Position numbers and translations under genes: made by a program
Shown here: positions 25,183-34,126 of the stretch, piece after piece
Layout: every line of letters begins with the position of its first letter
Numbering within the stretch: position 1 is the stretch's first letter
From: an uncultured Rothia sp.
GTDB lineage: Bacteria > Actinomycetota > Actinomycetes > Actinomycetales > Micrococcaceae
Assembly (NCBI GenBank): GCA_946222285.1
Contig: CAMIIP010000005.1
Span: forward strand, 79,589 to 143,588
Reading direction: 5' to 3'
Length of the DNA stretch: 64,000 bases
Notes under the pieces: model-generated
What the model saw: the letters and a program-made list of their open reading frames with translations, nothing else
Told to the model about the DNA's origin: nothing
Database searches by the model: none

Positions 25183-26751
25183 TCAGAGCATCCTCTTTTG
25201 ACCACCCATAGAACCGAGCCAGCCCAGCAGGAAGGAGGCAGGAATCGCCACAATTCCCGGGTTGGAGAGCGGGAACCAGGCGAAATCTGCACCAGGGAGC
25301 ATCGATGTTTCTGAACCAGACATCACCGGGGAGAAGATAATAAGCAGTATCGAAAGTCCTAGCCCGCCATACATAGACCAGACCGCCCCGCGCGTCTTAA
25401 ATCCTTTCCAATAGAGCGAATACAAGATCGTGGGAAGATTAGCCGATGCAGCAATAGCGAATGCCAACGCCACTAAAAAGGCTACATTTTGCCCCTGAGC
25501 GCCGATACCGCCCGCGATAGCTAGCAGGCCGATGACAACCACGGTGGTTTTTGCAACCTTGATTTCTCTCTTCGGATCGCTCTTACCTTTGCAGATCACA
25601 TTGGTATAAATATCGTGAGCAAATGAGGCTGAGGCGGTAATAGCCAAACCTGCGACCACCGCCAGAATGGTAGCGAAAGCAACCGCCGCAATTACACCCA
25701 TGAGCACCGAACCACCTAAATGGAAGGCCAGTAGAGGTGCCGCAGAATTGACGCCGCCTGGCGCAGATTTAATGGCATCTGCACCCAGCAGCGCAGCTGC
25801 ACCATAGCCCAGAACCAAAGTAAAGAGATAGAAAAGACCAATCAAGGAGATTGCCCATACTACAGATTTCCGAGCTTCTTTAGCGGTGGGAACGGTATAG
25901 AACCGCATCAGTACGTGAGGTAAACCTGCTGCACCAAAAACAGGCGCCAGGCCCAGCGAAATGAAATCCAGCTTGCTGGTGTCATTCATACCGTATTTCA
26001 AACCGGGTCCAAGAATTTTGGGGTTACCAGAGTTTTCAACAGCTCCACCAAGCAGGGAGGAAAGGTTGAAGCCGTACATTCCCAGAATCCACACGGTCAT
26101 CACGGCCACACCAGCGATGAGCAGACAAGCCTTGATAATTTGCACCCAAGTGGTGCCTTTCATACCACCAATGAGCACGTAGACAATCATCAAAACACCT
26201 ACGACCACAATCACCAAGGATTGGCCCGCCTTAGAGCTAATGCCCATCAACAGCGAGACGAGCGCTCCCGCACCAGCCATCTGGGCCAGCAGGTAGAAAA
26301 GAGTAACCGCCAAAGTAGAGATGCAAGCCGCAATACGCACCGGGCGTTGGCGCAGGCGAAAAGAAAGCACATCTGCCATCGTAAATTTACCGGTATTACG
26401 CAGAGGCTCAGCCACAAGAAGAAGTGCTACCAGCCAGGCTACGAGAAAGCCGATGGAGTAGAGAAAACCATCATAGCCCTGAAGAGCAATAGCGCCTACA
26501 ATGCCAAGAAAGGACGCCGCCGAAAGATAGTCACCGGCGATGGCCAGACCGTTTTGAGTGCCGGTGAAAGATCGCCCGCCGGCATAGTAATCGGCGGCAG
26601 TCTTATTGTTTTTGCTGGCACGCAGCACTACCACCATGGTGACCAGAACAAAGGCACCAAAGATACTCATATTAATCCAGGGTGTACCTACGGTTTTACT
26701 GCTTATTTCTGTAGCCAACAGGGAAGTTGTAGCAAGATAAGTTGCGGACAT
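25183..26751 (-). CDS. actP: Cation/acetate symporter, 3' end frameshifted
   Basis: Sodium:solute symporter of the ActP/MctC type taking up acetate or other short acids. The 522-aa reading has about 13 TM segments and family stretches ADYYAGGRSFTGTQNGLAI and GDYLSAASFLGIVGAIA. It overlaps in operon with the DUF485 gene (TAAAATG junction), the usual partner. The frame stops at GQKRML. In another frame immediately after, the usual ActP tail is readable (EDALKQSEMEVRSLTGVG then AEGAIDH, stop at 25118-25120). One additional A in the AAAA at about 25195 would restore it. The truncated tail is cytosolic, so function may survive. Confidence 0.93.
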   Translation of the reverse strand: MSATYLATTSLLATEISSKTVGTPWINMSIFGAFVLVTMVVVLRASKNNKTAADYYAGGRSFTGTQNGLAIAGDYLSAASFLGIVGAIALQGYDGFLYSIGFLVAWLVALLLVAEPLRNTGKFTMADVLSFRLRQRPVRIAACISTLAVTLFYLLAQMAGAGALVSLLMGISSKAGQSLVIVVVGVLMIVYVLIGGMKGTTWVQIIKACLLIAGVAVMTVWILGMYGFNLSSLLGGAVENSGNPKILGPGLKYGMNDTSKLDFISLGLAPVFGAAGLPHVLMRFYTVPTAKEARKSVVWAISLIGLFYLFTLVLGYGAAALLGADAIKSAPGGVNSAAPLLAFHLGGSVLMGVIAAVAFATILAVVAGLAITASASFAHDIYTNVICKGKSDPKREIKVAKTTVVVIGLLAIAGGIGAQGQNVAFLVALAFAIAASANLPTILYSLYWKGFKTRGAVWSMYGGLGLSILLIIFSPVMSGSETSMLPGADFAWFPLSNPGIVAIPASFLLGWLGSMGGQKRML

Positions 26752-26752
26752 T

Positions 26753-27154
26753 TTAGCTCTGCCTTTCGGTAGTTGCTACAGCGTAATCTCCGCGTTCCAT
26801 CTCTTCGCGAAGCGTCTTTGCCTGCGGATCGAGTTTACGGTTGGCGAAAGAGACATAAGCTCCGGTAATGATGAAGGTGGTAAGAAATTGGAGAAGTCCT
26901 AGAACTACGGCCAGATTGACGTTTCCTACAATTTTGTTTGCCATCAACCCTGGGGCATACATTGCTAGCGCCACATAAACGAGATACCAGAGAAGAAAGA
27001 GTAGCGCCAGGGGAAAAACAAAGGAGCGATGGGTTTTTCGTAAGTGTTGAAATTCTGCGCCGTTTTGAGCGCGGCGAAAATCAATATCCACAGAGACAGT
27101 GGGTTCAATAGAACCGGTGGCAACAGAATGTTGCGGAGAAGAGTGTTGCGACAT
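26753..27154 (-). CDS. DUF485 membrane protein, ActP partner
   Basis: 133-aa protein with two TM segments (FVFPLALLFLLWYLVYVALA and a second at about residues 85-107). The sequence LRKTHRSFVFPLA and the C-terminal FANRKLDPQA are typical of DUF485 (YjcH) proteins, which are encoded immediately before acetate symporters. The N-terminal 35 residues are polar. Its TAA is one base from the actP ATG, so translation is probably coupled. Confidence 0.9.
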   Translation of the reverse strand: MSQHSSPQHSVATGSIEPTVSVDIDFRRAQNGAEFQHLRKTHRSFVFPLALLFLLWYLVYVALAMYAPGLMANKIVGNVNLAVVLGLLQFLTTFIITGAYVSFANRKLDPQAKTLREEMERGDYAVATTERQS

Positions 27155-27223
27155 GTGAGCTTCCTCATAAATAGGTTGCTGTACAACCTACTATATGTGC
27201 TACGTCACATGAAAATAATGCGA

Positions 27224-27814
27224 TTACCGGAGATTCAATATCAGCGTAATACAACTATCCAGGAAAGCATCCACCTGAGTTTCTTCATAGCACATATCGC
27301 CGGTCGCACTAGAGAAAACAGCCGAGCGAATCAGCGAAGGTGAAAGCTCCTCGGCAGAGCGGAAATGATCACGCAAGCTCTCGCACAGAGCATCGACTTC
27401 TTTGACGAAATACCCCTTAGTGAGTTTCCGTGCAGGACGGCGAAACCTCTCCCCTGCTTGACGATCAAGACGGCGCATAATCACTGCAGCGCTCTCTTCA
27501 ACGCTTTGTTCCCACTTCACGCGTCCATAACGCTCAATGAAATAGCGGCGCTCAAAATCCGCAAACCGGTCTTCCACCCGGTCTAAGGCATGGTCCACAT
27601 CTGCGATCGAATACCCACCCAACTCAGCAGAAAACTTGACCTGACGAATGTCTTGAGAAGTATGAAGGGTTTTACCCACGTGCCCCTGGCGAAGAGCATC
27701 AAAATCAGCAGCGAGCTCATCAAAATAAGAATCAACTTCACCACATGCATAACCCTGTTGCTGATTGCTAACCAGAATGAATTCATGGGTGCTCGATGCA
27801 TGTTGTTGATTCAC
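27224..27814 (-). CDS. DivIVA-domain protein
   Basis: About 196 aa, cytosolic. Three short DivIVA-type segments can be seen, each a Gly-Tyr followed by a coiled-coil start: QGYACGEVDSYFDELAADF, GGYSIADVDHALDRVEDRF and KGYFVKEVDALCESL. DivIVA domains bind curved membrane or scaffold polar growth proteins. I use GTG 27814, which has GGAGG five bases upstream, instead of the first ATG at 27835. It follows cdsA in the same direction after a hairpin, so it is the last gene of the rpsB-to-cdsA run or independently transcribed. Confidence 0.8.
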   Translation of the reverse strand: MNQQHASSTHEFILVSNQQQGYACGEVDSYFDELAADFDALRQGHVGKTLHTSQDIRQVKFSAELGGYSIADVDHALDRVEDRFADFERRYFIERYGRVKWEQSVEESAAVIMRRLDRQAGERFRRPARKLTKGYFVKEVDALCESLRDHFRSAEELSPSLIRSAVFSSATGDMCYEETQVDAFLDSCITLILNLR

Positions 27815-27836
27815 AAATCCTCCAAAAATAAGCAAC

Positions 27837-27862
27837 GGGTGCGGTAGAAAACTACCGCACCC
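27837..27862 (-). terminator. Hairpin downstream of cdsA
   Basis: GGGTGCGGTAG and CTACCGCACCC form a perfect 11-bp stem with a 4-nt A loop. On the minus strand GTTGCTTATTTTT follows, giving a moderate T-tract before the DivIVA-domain gene. Confidence 0.75.
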
Positions 27863-27897
27863 ATCATGTCACGAACCGTTCCTATTTTGATGAATTC

Positions 27898-28749
27898 TTA
27901 GGTAACTGGCGTGAAAAGCGCAAAGATCACGTAGCCGATAGCTAAACAAAAAACAATGGAATCTAAACGATCCATCACTCCGCCATGCCCGGGCAGAATA
28001 TTAGACATATCTTTGATACCGATTTCTCGCTTAACCATTGATTCAGAAAGATCGCCTGTAGTTGCAGTAGCCACCAGAAAAACAGCGAGAATTACGCCAA
28101 ACCACCAAGGTTCTCCAATCACCAAAGAGGCAATCACACCCACAATGATTGAACCAACCATCGAACCCGCAAAACCTTCCCAGGTTTTTTGGGGAGAAAT
28201 TTTCGGTGCCATGGGATGTTTGCCCCAAAGAACACCTGCGATATAGCCCCAGGTATCGTTACCAATTGCCATAATCAGAATCATAAAGATTTTGCCAGGA
28301 CCACCCTCATCCCTGAAAAGTAGCATAGCCAGCGCCAGCATAAAAGGCACCCAGGATACAGCAAAAATGGAACCCATAACGGACATAATCATGCCGTCTT
28401 TAGGACCAAAAAGCCTGCAAGCTATCAGAAAGAGAATAGAGGCAACCACAGCAAAAATCAGCCACTGTCCGCCACCAATATAGGCGAGAAAAGGTAGCGC
28501 CACTGCAATCAGAACAGCCGGCGGCAAAGGAATACCCATACCGCGCTTATGGTTGAGACCGTTAACCACTTCCCAGGTTCCAACACCCGCAGCAGCTGCG
28601 GCTAGAGCAACCAGAAGCCAGGGCACATAGAAGAGACCGATAACAACCAGCGCGCCGAGCACAACGCCAACACCAATAGCAGCGGGAAGATTACGCCCCG
28701 CCTTAGACTTTTTAGTCGGTTCAGCTTTGAGATCAAGGTGCTGGCTCAT
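27898..28749 (-). CDS. cdsA: Phosphatidate cytidylyltransferase
   Basis: Makes CDP-diacylglycerol from phosphatidic acid and CTP, the precursor of all phospholipids. The 283-aa membrane protein has about eight TM helices and the signature near the C-terminus, ILPGHGGVMDRLDSIVFCL, with the conserved Gly and Asp metal-binding residues. It follows frr by only 3 bp, the common actinobacterial frr-cdsA pair. Confidence 0.95.
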   Translation of the reverse strand: MSQHLDLKAEPTKKSKAGRNLPAAIGVGVVLGALVVIGLFYVPWLLVALAAAAAGVGTWEVVNGLNHKRGMGIPLPPAVLIAVALPFLAYIGGGQWLIFAVVASILFLIACRLFGPKDGMIMSVMGSIFAVSWVPFMLALAMLLFRDEGGPGKIFMILIMAIGNDTWGYIAGVLWGKHPMAPKISPQKTWEGFAGSMVGSIIVGVIASLVIGEPWWFGVILAVFLVATATTGDLSESMVKREIGIKDMSNILPGHGGVMDRLDSIVFCLAIGYVIFALFTPVT

Positions 28750-28752
28750 GCA

Positions 28753-29310
28753 TTAAACCTCGAGAAGTTCTGCTTCTTTGCGCTTATACAGTTCGTCGAT
28801 GGAATCAATATGCTTCTTAGTGAGCGCGTCAAGTTCCTTTTCACCGCGTGCGCCCTCGTCTTCACCGATTTCGCCGTCCTTGACTGCCTTTTCAATAGCG
28901 GTCTTAGCGGTACGGCGGATATTACGCACGGAGATACGAGCATCTTCGGTTTTGGTGCCCACGAGCTTGATGTATTCTTTACGGCGCTCTTCAGTCATCT
29001 CGGGCATGACGATGCGGATGACGTTGCCGTCGTTGGCAGGATTAGCGCCCAAATCTGAGTTGCGCAAAGCATCTTCAATATCCCGAAGAGCTGACTTGTC
29101 ATAGGGGGTAATAAGAATAGTGCGAGCTTCAGGGGTCTGGAAAGAGGCAAGCTGCTGCAAGGGAGTCGGGGTGCCGTAGTACTCTACACTGATAGAAGCG
29201 AACAGTGAGGGATTAGCCCGACCGGTGCGTACATTCGAGTATTCGTTTTGCAGCGCAACGATGGCTTTATCCATTTTGGTGCCTGCATCAGTAAGAGTTT
29301 CTTCAATCAC
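28753..29310 (-). CDS. frr: Ribosome recycling factor
   Basis: RRF splits post-termination ribosomes together with EF-G. The 185-aa product is standard length with the three-helix bundle signature NVRTGRANPSLF near the start, VEYYGTPTPLQQLA, and NIRRTAKTAIEKAVKDGEIG. Start GTG 29310 follows GGAGA. A terminator-like hairpin separates it from pyrH upstream. Confidence 0.97.
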   Translation of the reverse strand: MIEETLTDAGTKMDKAIVALQNEYSNVRTGRANPSLFASISVEYYGTPTPLQQLASFQTPEARTILITPYDKSALRDIEDALRNSDLGANPANDGNVIRIVMPEMTEERRKEYIKLVGTKTEDARISVRNIRRTAKTAIEKAVKDGEIGEDEGARGEKELDALTKKHIDSIDELYKRKEAELLEV

Positions 29311-29426
29311 CTGTAATCTCCTTGTGTTGATTTATCGTGTTCACACGCTAGTTTGATAGCTTCCACCAGTCTAGTTGATTTAGCTAGCCTGTGCCGAGTT
29401 AGGCCCCTAACAGCAACCAGAACACA

Positions 29427-29461
29427 AAAATGCTCTCCCAAAAACTGTGGGAGAGCATTTT
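29427..29461 (-). terminator. Terminator between pyrH and frr
   Basis: AAAATGCTCTCCCA pairs with TGGGAGAGCATTTT around a 7-nt loop. On the minus strand a T-rich run TTTTTGTGTT follows. It lies 10 bp after the pyrH stop and may only partly reduce read-through into frr. Confidence 0.8.
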
Positions 29462-29471
29462 ACAGAATTTT

Positions 29472-30215
29472 CTAGGCAGTAACGATGGTGCCCATTTCTT
29501 CGCCGAGAATCGCCCGGGTCACGTTACCCTCGCCCTGCATACCAAAAACGCGCATAGCTACATTATTGTCTTTGCAGAGTGAGAAAGCGGTCTGATCCAT
29601 CACACGAATATTGCGCTGCAAAGCCTCATCGTAGGTCAAGCTAAACAGGCGCTCAGCGTTAGGGTCCTTATTGGGATCAGCGGTGTAGATACCGTCTACA
29701 CCATTCTTAGCTACCAGCACCTCGTCCGCCTGAATTTCCAGTGCACGTTGCGCCGCCACAGTATCGGTAGAGAAGTAGGGCAAACCCGCACCGGCACCAA
29801 AAATAACGACACGATCCTTCTGCATATGGCGAATTGCTCGGCGCGGAATATAAGTCTCAGCAACCTGCGGCATAGTAATCGCCGACTGCACACGAGTATC
29901 AATGCCTGCCTGCTCCAAAAAATCCTGAAGAGCCAAAGAATTCATCACGGTACCCAACATGCCCATGTAGTCCGCACGGGAACGATCCATACCTGCCTGA
30001 GAAAGCTCAGCGCCACGGAAAAAGTTACCGCCACCGATAACAATCGAGGTTTCAACCTCACCCACGGTAGCAGCAATTTGCTCAGCGATTCCACGAATCA
30101 CATCAGTGGAGATACCCACCTGCCCACCGCCAAAAACCTCGCCGGAGAGTTTCAGGAGGACTCGACGTCGTCCGGTATCATCGCGCTGGATAGCTGGCTT
30201 AGGTGCGTCAGTCAT
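29472..30215 (-). CDS. pyrH: UMP kinase
   Basis: Hexameric bacterial UMP kinase producing UDP. I start at ATG 30215 (MTDAPKPAIQRDDTG), which has GAGAGG upstream; the open frame reaches 30338 but adds 41 unlikely residues. The 247-aa product has the N-terminal VLLKLSGEVFGGG phosphate-binding loop, IVIGGGNFFRG and the C-terminal DQTAFSLCKDNNVAMRVFGM. It is the middle gene of rpsB-tsf-pyrH-frr. Confidence 0.96.
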   Translation of the reverse strand: MTDAPKPAIQRDDTGRRRVLLKLSGEVFGGGQVGISTDVIRGIAEQIAATVGEVETSIVIGGGNFFRGAELSQAGMDRSRADYMGMLGTVMNSLALQDFLEQAGIDTRVQSAITMPQVAETYIPRRAIRHMQKDRVVIFGAGAGLPYFSTDTVAAQRALEIQADEVLVAKNGVDGIYTADPNKDPNAERLFSLTYDEALQRNIRVMDQTAFSLCKDNNVAMRVFGMQGEGNVTRAILGEEMGTIVTA

Positions 30216-30278
30216 AGAGGTACCTCTCAAATCTTGTATTAATAATGCCGAAACGGCATGTCCTAGAACAGCATACGA

Positions 30279-30312
30279 CAAAGGAGAGTACCGCAACCGG
30301 CACTCTCCTTTG
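30279..30312 (-). terminator. Hairpin between tsf and pyrH
   Basis: CAAAGGAGAGT pairs with ACTCTCCTTTG around a CCG/CGG inner stem. There is no strong T-tract. A second small perfect hairpin (ATGCCG-AAA-CGGCAT, 30245-30259) follows before pyrH. It may tune expression between tsf and pyrH instead of stopping it. Confidence 0.6.
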
Positions 30313-30395
30313 TTACCCCCGATTCTGTGCACAATCACAGTGGATGTTTCGGCACTCTTTTAATGCCGCACAGCAGAGGTTTAGTTCAAAAGAAC

Positions 30396-31226
30396 TTATG
30401 CGCCCACACGGAAACGCTCGAAAGCGGTTGCAGATGAACCGTTTTCTTCCAGAACCTTAGCAACTGACTTGGAAGAATCCTTTGCGAAGTCCTGATCTAC
30501 CAGGGTGTTCTCCTTGTAGAAAGCCTTGAGCTTGCCTTCGACGATCTTAGGAATGATCTGCTCGGGCTTGCCCTCGGCAGCTGCGGTTTCCTCAGCAACG
30601 CGCTTTTCAGCTTCTACATCTGCTGCGGGAATTTCCTCAGAAGAGAGGTACTTGGGTGCCATTGCAGCAATGTGAACTGCTACATCGTGAGCAACTTCTT
30701 CTTTGCCTTCACCTGAAACAGCCAAGAGAACGCCAACCTGTGCGGGAAGGTCCTTGGAAGTCTTGTGCAGGTAAACAGAAACGGTGTCGCCCTCAACGCG
30801 TGCTACGCGGCGAACAACAACCTTTTCACCCAAACGCGCTGCGGCATCGGTGGTGAGCTCTTCAACGGTCTTGCCGTCTGCTGATGCTGCGTTAAGTTCT
30901 TCAATGGTGGTTGCGTTTGAAGCAATAGCAGCCTCAAGAACGTTGTTACCGAATTCGATGAAGGGATCAGACTTAGCAACGAAGTCAGTTTCTGAGTTAA
31001 CCTCAATCATGTAGCCAACGCCGTTTTCAACGCGTGCTGCTACAAGACCTTCAGCTGCTGCACGACCTTCGCGCTTGGTGATGCCTTTAAGGCCCTTCAC
31101 GCGAATGATTTCCTGTGCCTTCTGCTGATCGCCGTTAGCCTCGTCAAGAGCCTTCTTGACGTCGAGCATGCCAGCGCCGGTCTTTTCGCGCAGAGCCTTG
31201 ATGTCTGCTGCGGTGTAGTTCGCCAT
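30396..31226 (-). CDS. tsf: Translation elongation factor Ts
   Basis: Guanine-nucleotide exchange factor for EF-Tu. The start is ATG 31226 (MANYTAADIKALREKTGAGM) with AAGGAG upstream; the open frame continues 9 codons further. The 276-aa product has the UBA-like N-terminus, the EF-Tu contact TDFVAKSDPFIEF and two core subdomains ending in DQDFAKDSSKSVAKVL. It lies after rpsB, separated by a hairpin. Confidence 0.97.
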   Translation of the reverse strand: MANYTAADIKALREKTGAGMLDVKKALDEANGDQQKAQEIIRVKGLKGITKREGRAAAEGLVAARVENGVGYMIEVNSETDFVAKSDPFIEFGNNVLEAAIASNATTIEELNAASADGKTVEELTTDAAARLGEKVVVRRVARVEGDTVSVYLHKTSKDLPAQVGVLLAVSGEGKEEVAHDVAVHIAAMAPKYLSSEEIPAADVEAEKRVAEETAAAEGKPEQIIPKIVEGKLKAFYKENTLVDQDFAKDSSKSVAKVLEENGSSATAFERFRVGA

Positions 31227-31293
31227 AGTGAACTCCTTGATTGTTTTCTTCAAAGGTCTTGGTACCGGTCAATATTTTACCGGGTAGATGGAA

Positions 31294-31331
31294 AAAGACG
31301 GCGCCCACCAAAGTGGGCGGGCGCCGTCTTT
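31294..31331 (-). terminator. Hairpin between rpsB and tsf
   Basis: A 13-bp perfect stem AAAGACGGCGCCC/GGGCGCCGTCTTT, which can also refold through CCCAC/GTGGG, is followed on the minus strand by TTTTTCC. It resembles an attenuator between the two translation genes. Confidence 0.75.
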
Positions 31332-31340
31332 CACAGCAAA

Positions 31341-32171
31341 TTATTCTGCTGAGCCTTCGGTTGAAGCAGCTTCTTCAGACTTAGCTGATTCTTCAGCCTT
31401 GTCTGAGGTGTGCTGCTCTAGGAGCTCGCGCTCCCATTCAGCCATGGGCTCTTCAGCGGAGTCCTTACCGGACTTCTTGTTGCTACGCTCCAACAGACCT
31501 TCTGCAACTGCATCTGCGATGACGCGGGTGAGCAGGTTGACGGAGCGGATAGCGTCGTCGTTACCGGGGATAGGGAATGAAACCTCATCGGGATCGCAGT
31601 TAGTATCGAGGATAGCTACAACGGGAATGTTGAGCTTCTGGGCCTCGTCTACTGCAAGATGTTCCTTCTTGGTATCAACAATCCAGACCAAAGAAGGAGC
31701 CTTCTTGAGGTCGCGGATACCGCCGAGGGTCTTCTCTAGCTTTTCGTGCTCGCGGCGAAGAAGCAACAGTTCCTTCTTGGTGAACTGTGAGCCTGCTACG
31801 TCGTCAAAGTCGATCTGCTCAAGTTCCTTCATACGATCGATTCGCTTGGAAACGGTCTCGAAGTTGGTGAGCATACCACCGAGCCAGCGGTGGTTAACGT
31901 AAGGCATGTTAACGCGGGTAGCCTGTTCAGCAATGGCTTCCTGAGCCTGCTTCTTGGTACCAACGAAAAGTACGGTGCCACCGTGTGCAACGGTTGACTT
32001 AACAGCTTCGTAAGCCTGGTCAATGAAAGCCAGTGACTGCTGCAGGTCAATGATGTAAATGCCGTTACGCTCGGTGAAAATGAAGCGCTTCATCTTGGGG
32101 TTCCAGCGGCGGGTCTGGTGACCGAAGTGGACACCTGAATCGAGAAGCTGGCGCATAGTTACGACGGGCAT
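31341..32171 (-). CDS. rpsB: 30S ribosomal protein S2
   Basis: Structural protein of the small subunit, bound near S1. The 276-aa product starts at ATG 32171 after GGAGAC with MPVVTMRQLLDSGVHFGHQTRR as expected. It has the signature PYVNHRWLGGMLTNF and VVAILDTNCDPDEVSFPIPGN. The C-terminal 40 residues are an acidic, Ser/Glu-rich tail common in actinobacteria. Confidence 0.97.
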   Translation of the reverse strand: MPVVTMRQLLDSGVHFGHQTRRWNPKMKRFIFTERNGIYIIDLQQSLAFIDQAYEAVKSTVAHGGTVLFVGTKKQAQEAIAEQATRVNMPYVNHRWLGGMLTNFETVSKRIDRMKELEQIDFDDVAGSQFTKKELLLLRREHEKLEKTLGGIRDLKKAPSLVWIVDTKKEHLAVDEAQKLNIPVVAILDTNCDPDEVSFPIPGNDDAIRSVNLLTRVIADAVAEGLLERSNKKSGKDSAEEPMAEWERELLEQHTSDKAEESAKSEEAASTEGSAE

Positions 32172-32737
32172 GTCGTCTCCTTTTATTGCCGTGCCGACCC
32201 CTTATTCAAGGCTAGCCGTACACGCGCATAGTAGTTATCGGTTACATGTTGAGCTTACGCTCACCTGGAAACGCTCAGAAATATTCTCCTTGCAGAGTTT
32301 TCTCAGGCCTTGACCGACTAGGAGTCGGACCGAAAGTCCCTTCGCCCCACCTGTTAGTGCGGCTTTGCGTTTCGCGTTGTCAGATCAAGGTGTGAGCCTT
32401 GATAACGCCGTATGTAATGGGCGCTTTTACTCGCTTTCCATCAGAGCTGATTTCGAGCACGGATAACCCGCACAGAGCAAACTGCAGTGTTCAACTATAC
32501 ATGAAATGTCCCGGTTGTGGAGGTCTCAGCATCCGCTTATAAACCAGGCTCGAATTTCTCGGCTACACGGCGTTAGAGCACCGCTACAACCAAGATGCAC
32601 ACCGAAACTTGTGGATAACTAAAAATTTGGTGTTTTTGGAGCAAAGTTATCCACAATTTTTGGTTAACGGATTTTAGAGATGCTTTTTCTGCTTGGCTGG
32701 AAGTAGCCAATGTCATAGCTCATTCTAGGAGCCTTTT
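32172..32737. promoter_or_regulatory. Divergent rpsB / M23 control region, no gene
   Basis: 566 bp without a convincing ORF. The half nearer rpsB has several short stems (for example TCAAGG-TGTGAG-CCTTGA around 32384-32401 and CCGACT/AGTCGG at 32312-32326) and may be a structured rpsB leader. The half nearer the peptidase carries two DnaA boxes. No tRNA or known small RNA was recognised. Confidence 0.5.
32609..32656. promoter_or_regulatory. Inverted pair of perfect DnaA boxes
   Basis: TTGTGGATAACT (32609-32620) and its exact reverse complement AGTTATCCACAA (32645-32656) contain the DnaA consensus TTATCCACA in opposite directions, 24 bp apart, in AT-rich sequence. No dnaA, dnaN or oriC cluster is near, so this may be a DnaA-controlled promoter or a titration site. 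Confidence 0.7.
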
Positions 32738-33295
32738 GTGAATCTTTCGTTTTCTTTAATCTACCGCGCATCTCTAGGGCGCTGGCTCTTAGCTATAGTT
32801 CTGCCCCCTCTTTTACTATTTGCCTTCGCTACTGACGGACGCGCAGCACCAACCGCCTATCCGCGCTGGCAGTGGCCCACCCATACCGGAGCTGCAGTCT
32901 TGCAAGAATTTGAGAAACCCGCAAAGAAATGGAGTCCGGGACATCGCGGAGTTGATCTAGCCGCCGACGACGCCGCGGTGCGCTCCCCCGCCAACGGAAA
33001 GGTGGTGTTCTCAGGCAAGGTGGTAGACCGTACCGTAATTACCGTGGAACACGCCAATGGGTTGCGCTCTAGCTTCGAACCTGTCCGTGAGTCGCTGAAG
33101 GTAGGAACCGAAGTCAAAGCGGGCGAGCATATTGCAGAAATTGACACTGCTATCGTTCACTGCCCCACGCTTTGTGTGCACTGGGGCGTTCGAGAAGGTA
33201 AAGGTGACACAGCCGAATATCTCAACCCCATGCTCTTTCTCGGTAAGGAGGACCCGAGCGTCCTCCTACCAATTGGGGAGGATTTTGCAGCCTAA
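32738..33295 (+). CDS. Secreted M23 family metallopeptidase (LytM-like)
   Basis: 185-aa exported cell-wall peptidase. An N-terminal signal peptide (residues about 14-36, RWLLAIVLPPLLLFAFATDG then RAAP) precedes the LytM core. The zinc motif HRGVDLAADD and the second-site HWGVREG are present, along with the central PANGKVVFSGKV strand. It would hydrolyse peptide cross-links or act as an amidase activator. Start GTG 32738 has AGGAG upstream. M23 genes near rpsB are common in actinobacteria. Two DnaA boxes lie just upstream. Confidence 0.92.
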   Translation: MNLSFSLIYRASLGRWLLAIVLPPLLLFAFATDGRAAPTAYPRWQWPTHTGAAVLQEFEKPAKKWSPGHRGVDLAADDAAVRSPANGKVVFSGKVVDRTVITVEHANGLRSSFEPVRESLKVGTEVKAGEHIAEIDTAIVHCPTLCVHWGVREGKGDTAEYLNPMLFLGKEDPSVLLPIGEDFAA

Positions 33296-33367
33296 GATTG
33301 AAAACCCTAATAACCACTTATTCAGTTTCGACCACGCCAAATCGCCGGAAACTTTATCAAATTCTAT

Positions 33368-34126
33368 CTACGGTGCAGAATTTACCGATAGATTACTGGA
33401 AGCTTGCAAGGTTTGTCCGTTACTCAACACCACAGTCAGAAGTACAAAAGACCTAACTACTGCATCCGGGTATTGCGTTGCAGATCCAGGAGGAGCGGCA
33501 ACATTTGTATAATCAATTTCAAAACGGCCACTCTGTCCCGGAGCAAACTTCTGGCAACCATTGGCTGTAGATGTATACGTTCCTGGATAAGCATCCGAAA
33601 CAGACCATGCAAGAGTTAAATCCCATGCTAACCGAGAAACTCCATCAGGAAATGGAACACTCCTATTGGAATAAGTATTAACAACAGTATCCGAGTATCC
33701 ATTCCGTGGAGCTGTTGAGGTTTTACTATACCCACCGCCAGATAAAGCAGCCCAAGGCACCGAACAACCTGATGCAACACATGATCCGTTTGATCCATAG
33801 TTCGATGAAGAATCTGCTATAAATATCGCCCCCGGACCATAGACTGTAGAATTCGCTCTTTGCTCAAAAACAAAGTGTTGCTTAATTGAAGTAACGGTAA
33901 CACCTAGGGGCAAATCGTTAACCGTCACCTGCCCTCCCAGCGTAAGAAACTGATTAGTGGTAGTTCCGTTTTCAGCACCCCATCCATATGATGCGCCGCC
34001 TGAGTACGTTAAATTTGGGGCACAAGCAGATGCCGCATATACAGGAGTAACAGCTGAGGCAAGGACAGCAGGAACAGCCCAAGTAACACCGTTTGCCAAA
34101 ACACGGCGAGAAATTTTAGGGGACAT
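33368..34126 (-). CDS. Secreted Tat-type protein of unknown function
   Basis: 252-aa exported protein. The N-terminus has a twin-arginine pattern (KISRRVLANG) followed by a hydrophobic stretch and a likely cleavage after VYA at about residue 31. The mature part is rich in Ser, Thr, Gly, Tyr and Asn with five cysteines and predicted beta structure, like a small adhesin or pilin-like surface domain, but no sortase motif is present. It is more A+T-rich than its neighbours and has no operon partner. I do not recognise the family. Confidence 0.72.
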   Translation of the reverse strand: MSPKISRRVLANGVTWAVPAVLASAVTPVYAASACAPNLTYSGGASYGWGAENGTTTNQFLTLGGQVTVNDLPLGVTVTSIKQHFVFEQRANSTVYGPGAIFIADSSSNYGSNGSCVASGCSVPWAALSGGGYSKTSTAPRNGYSDTVVNTYSNRSVPFPDGVSRLAWDLTLAWSVSDAYPGTYTSTANGCQKFAPGQSGRFEIDYTNVAAPPGSATQYPDAVVRSFVLLTVVLSNGQTLQASSNLSVNSAP

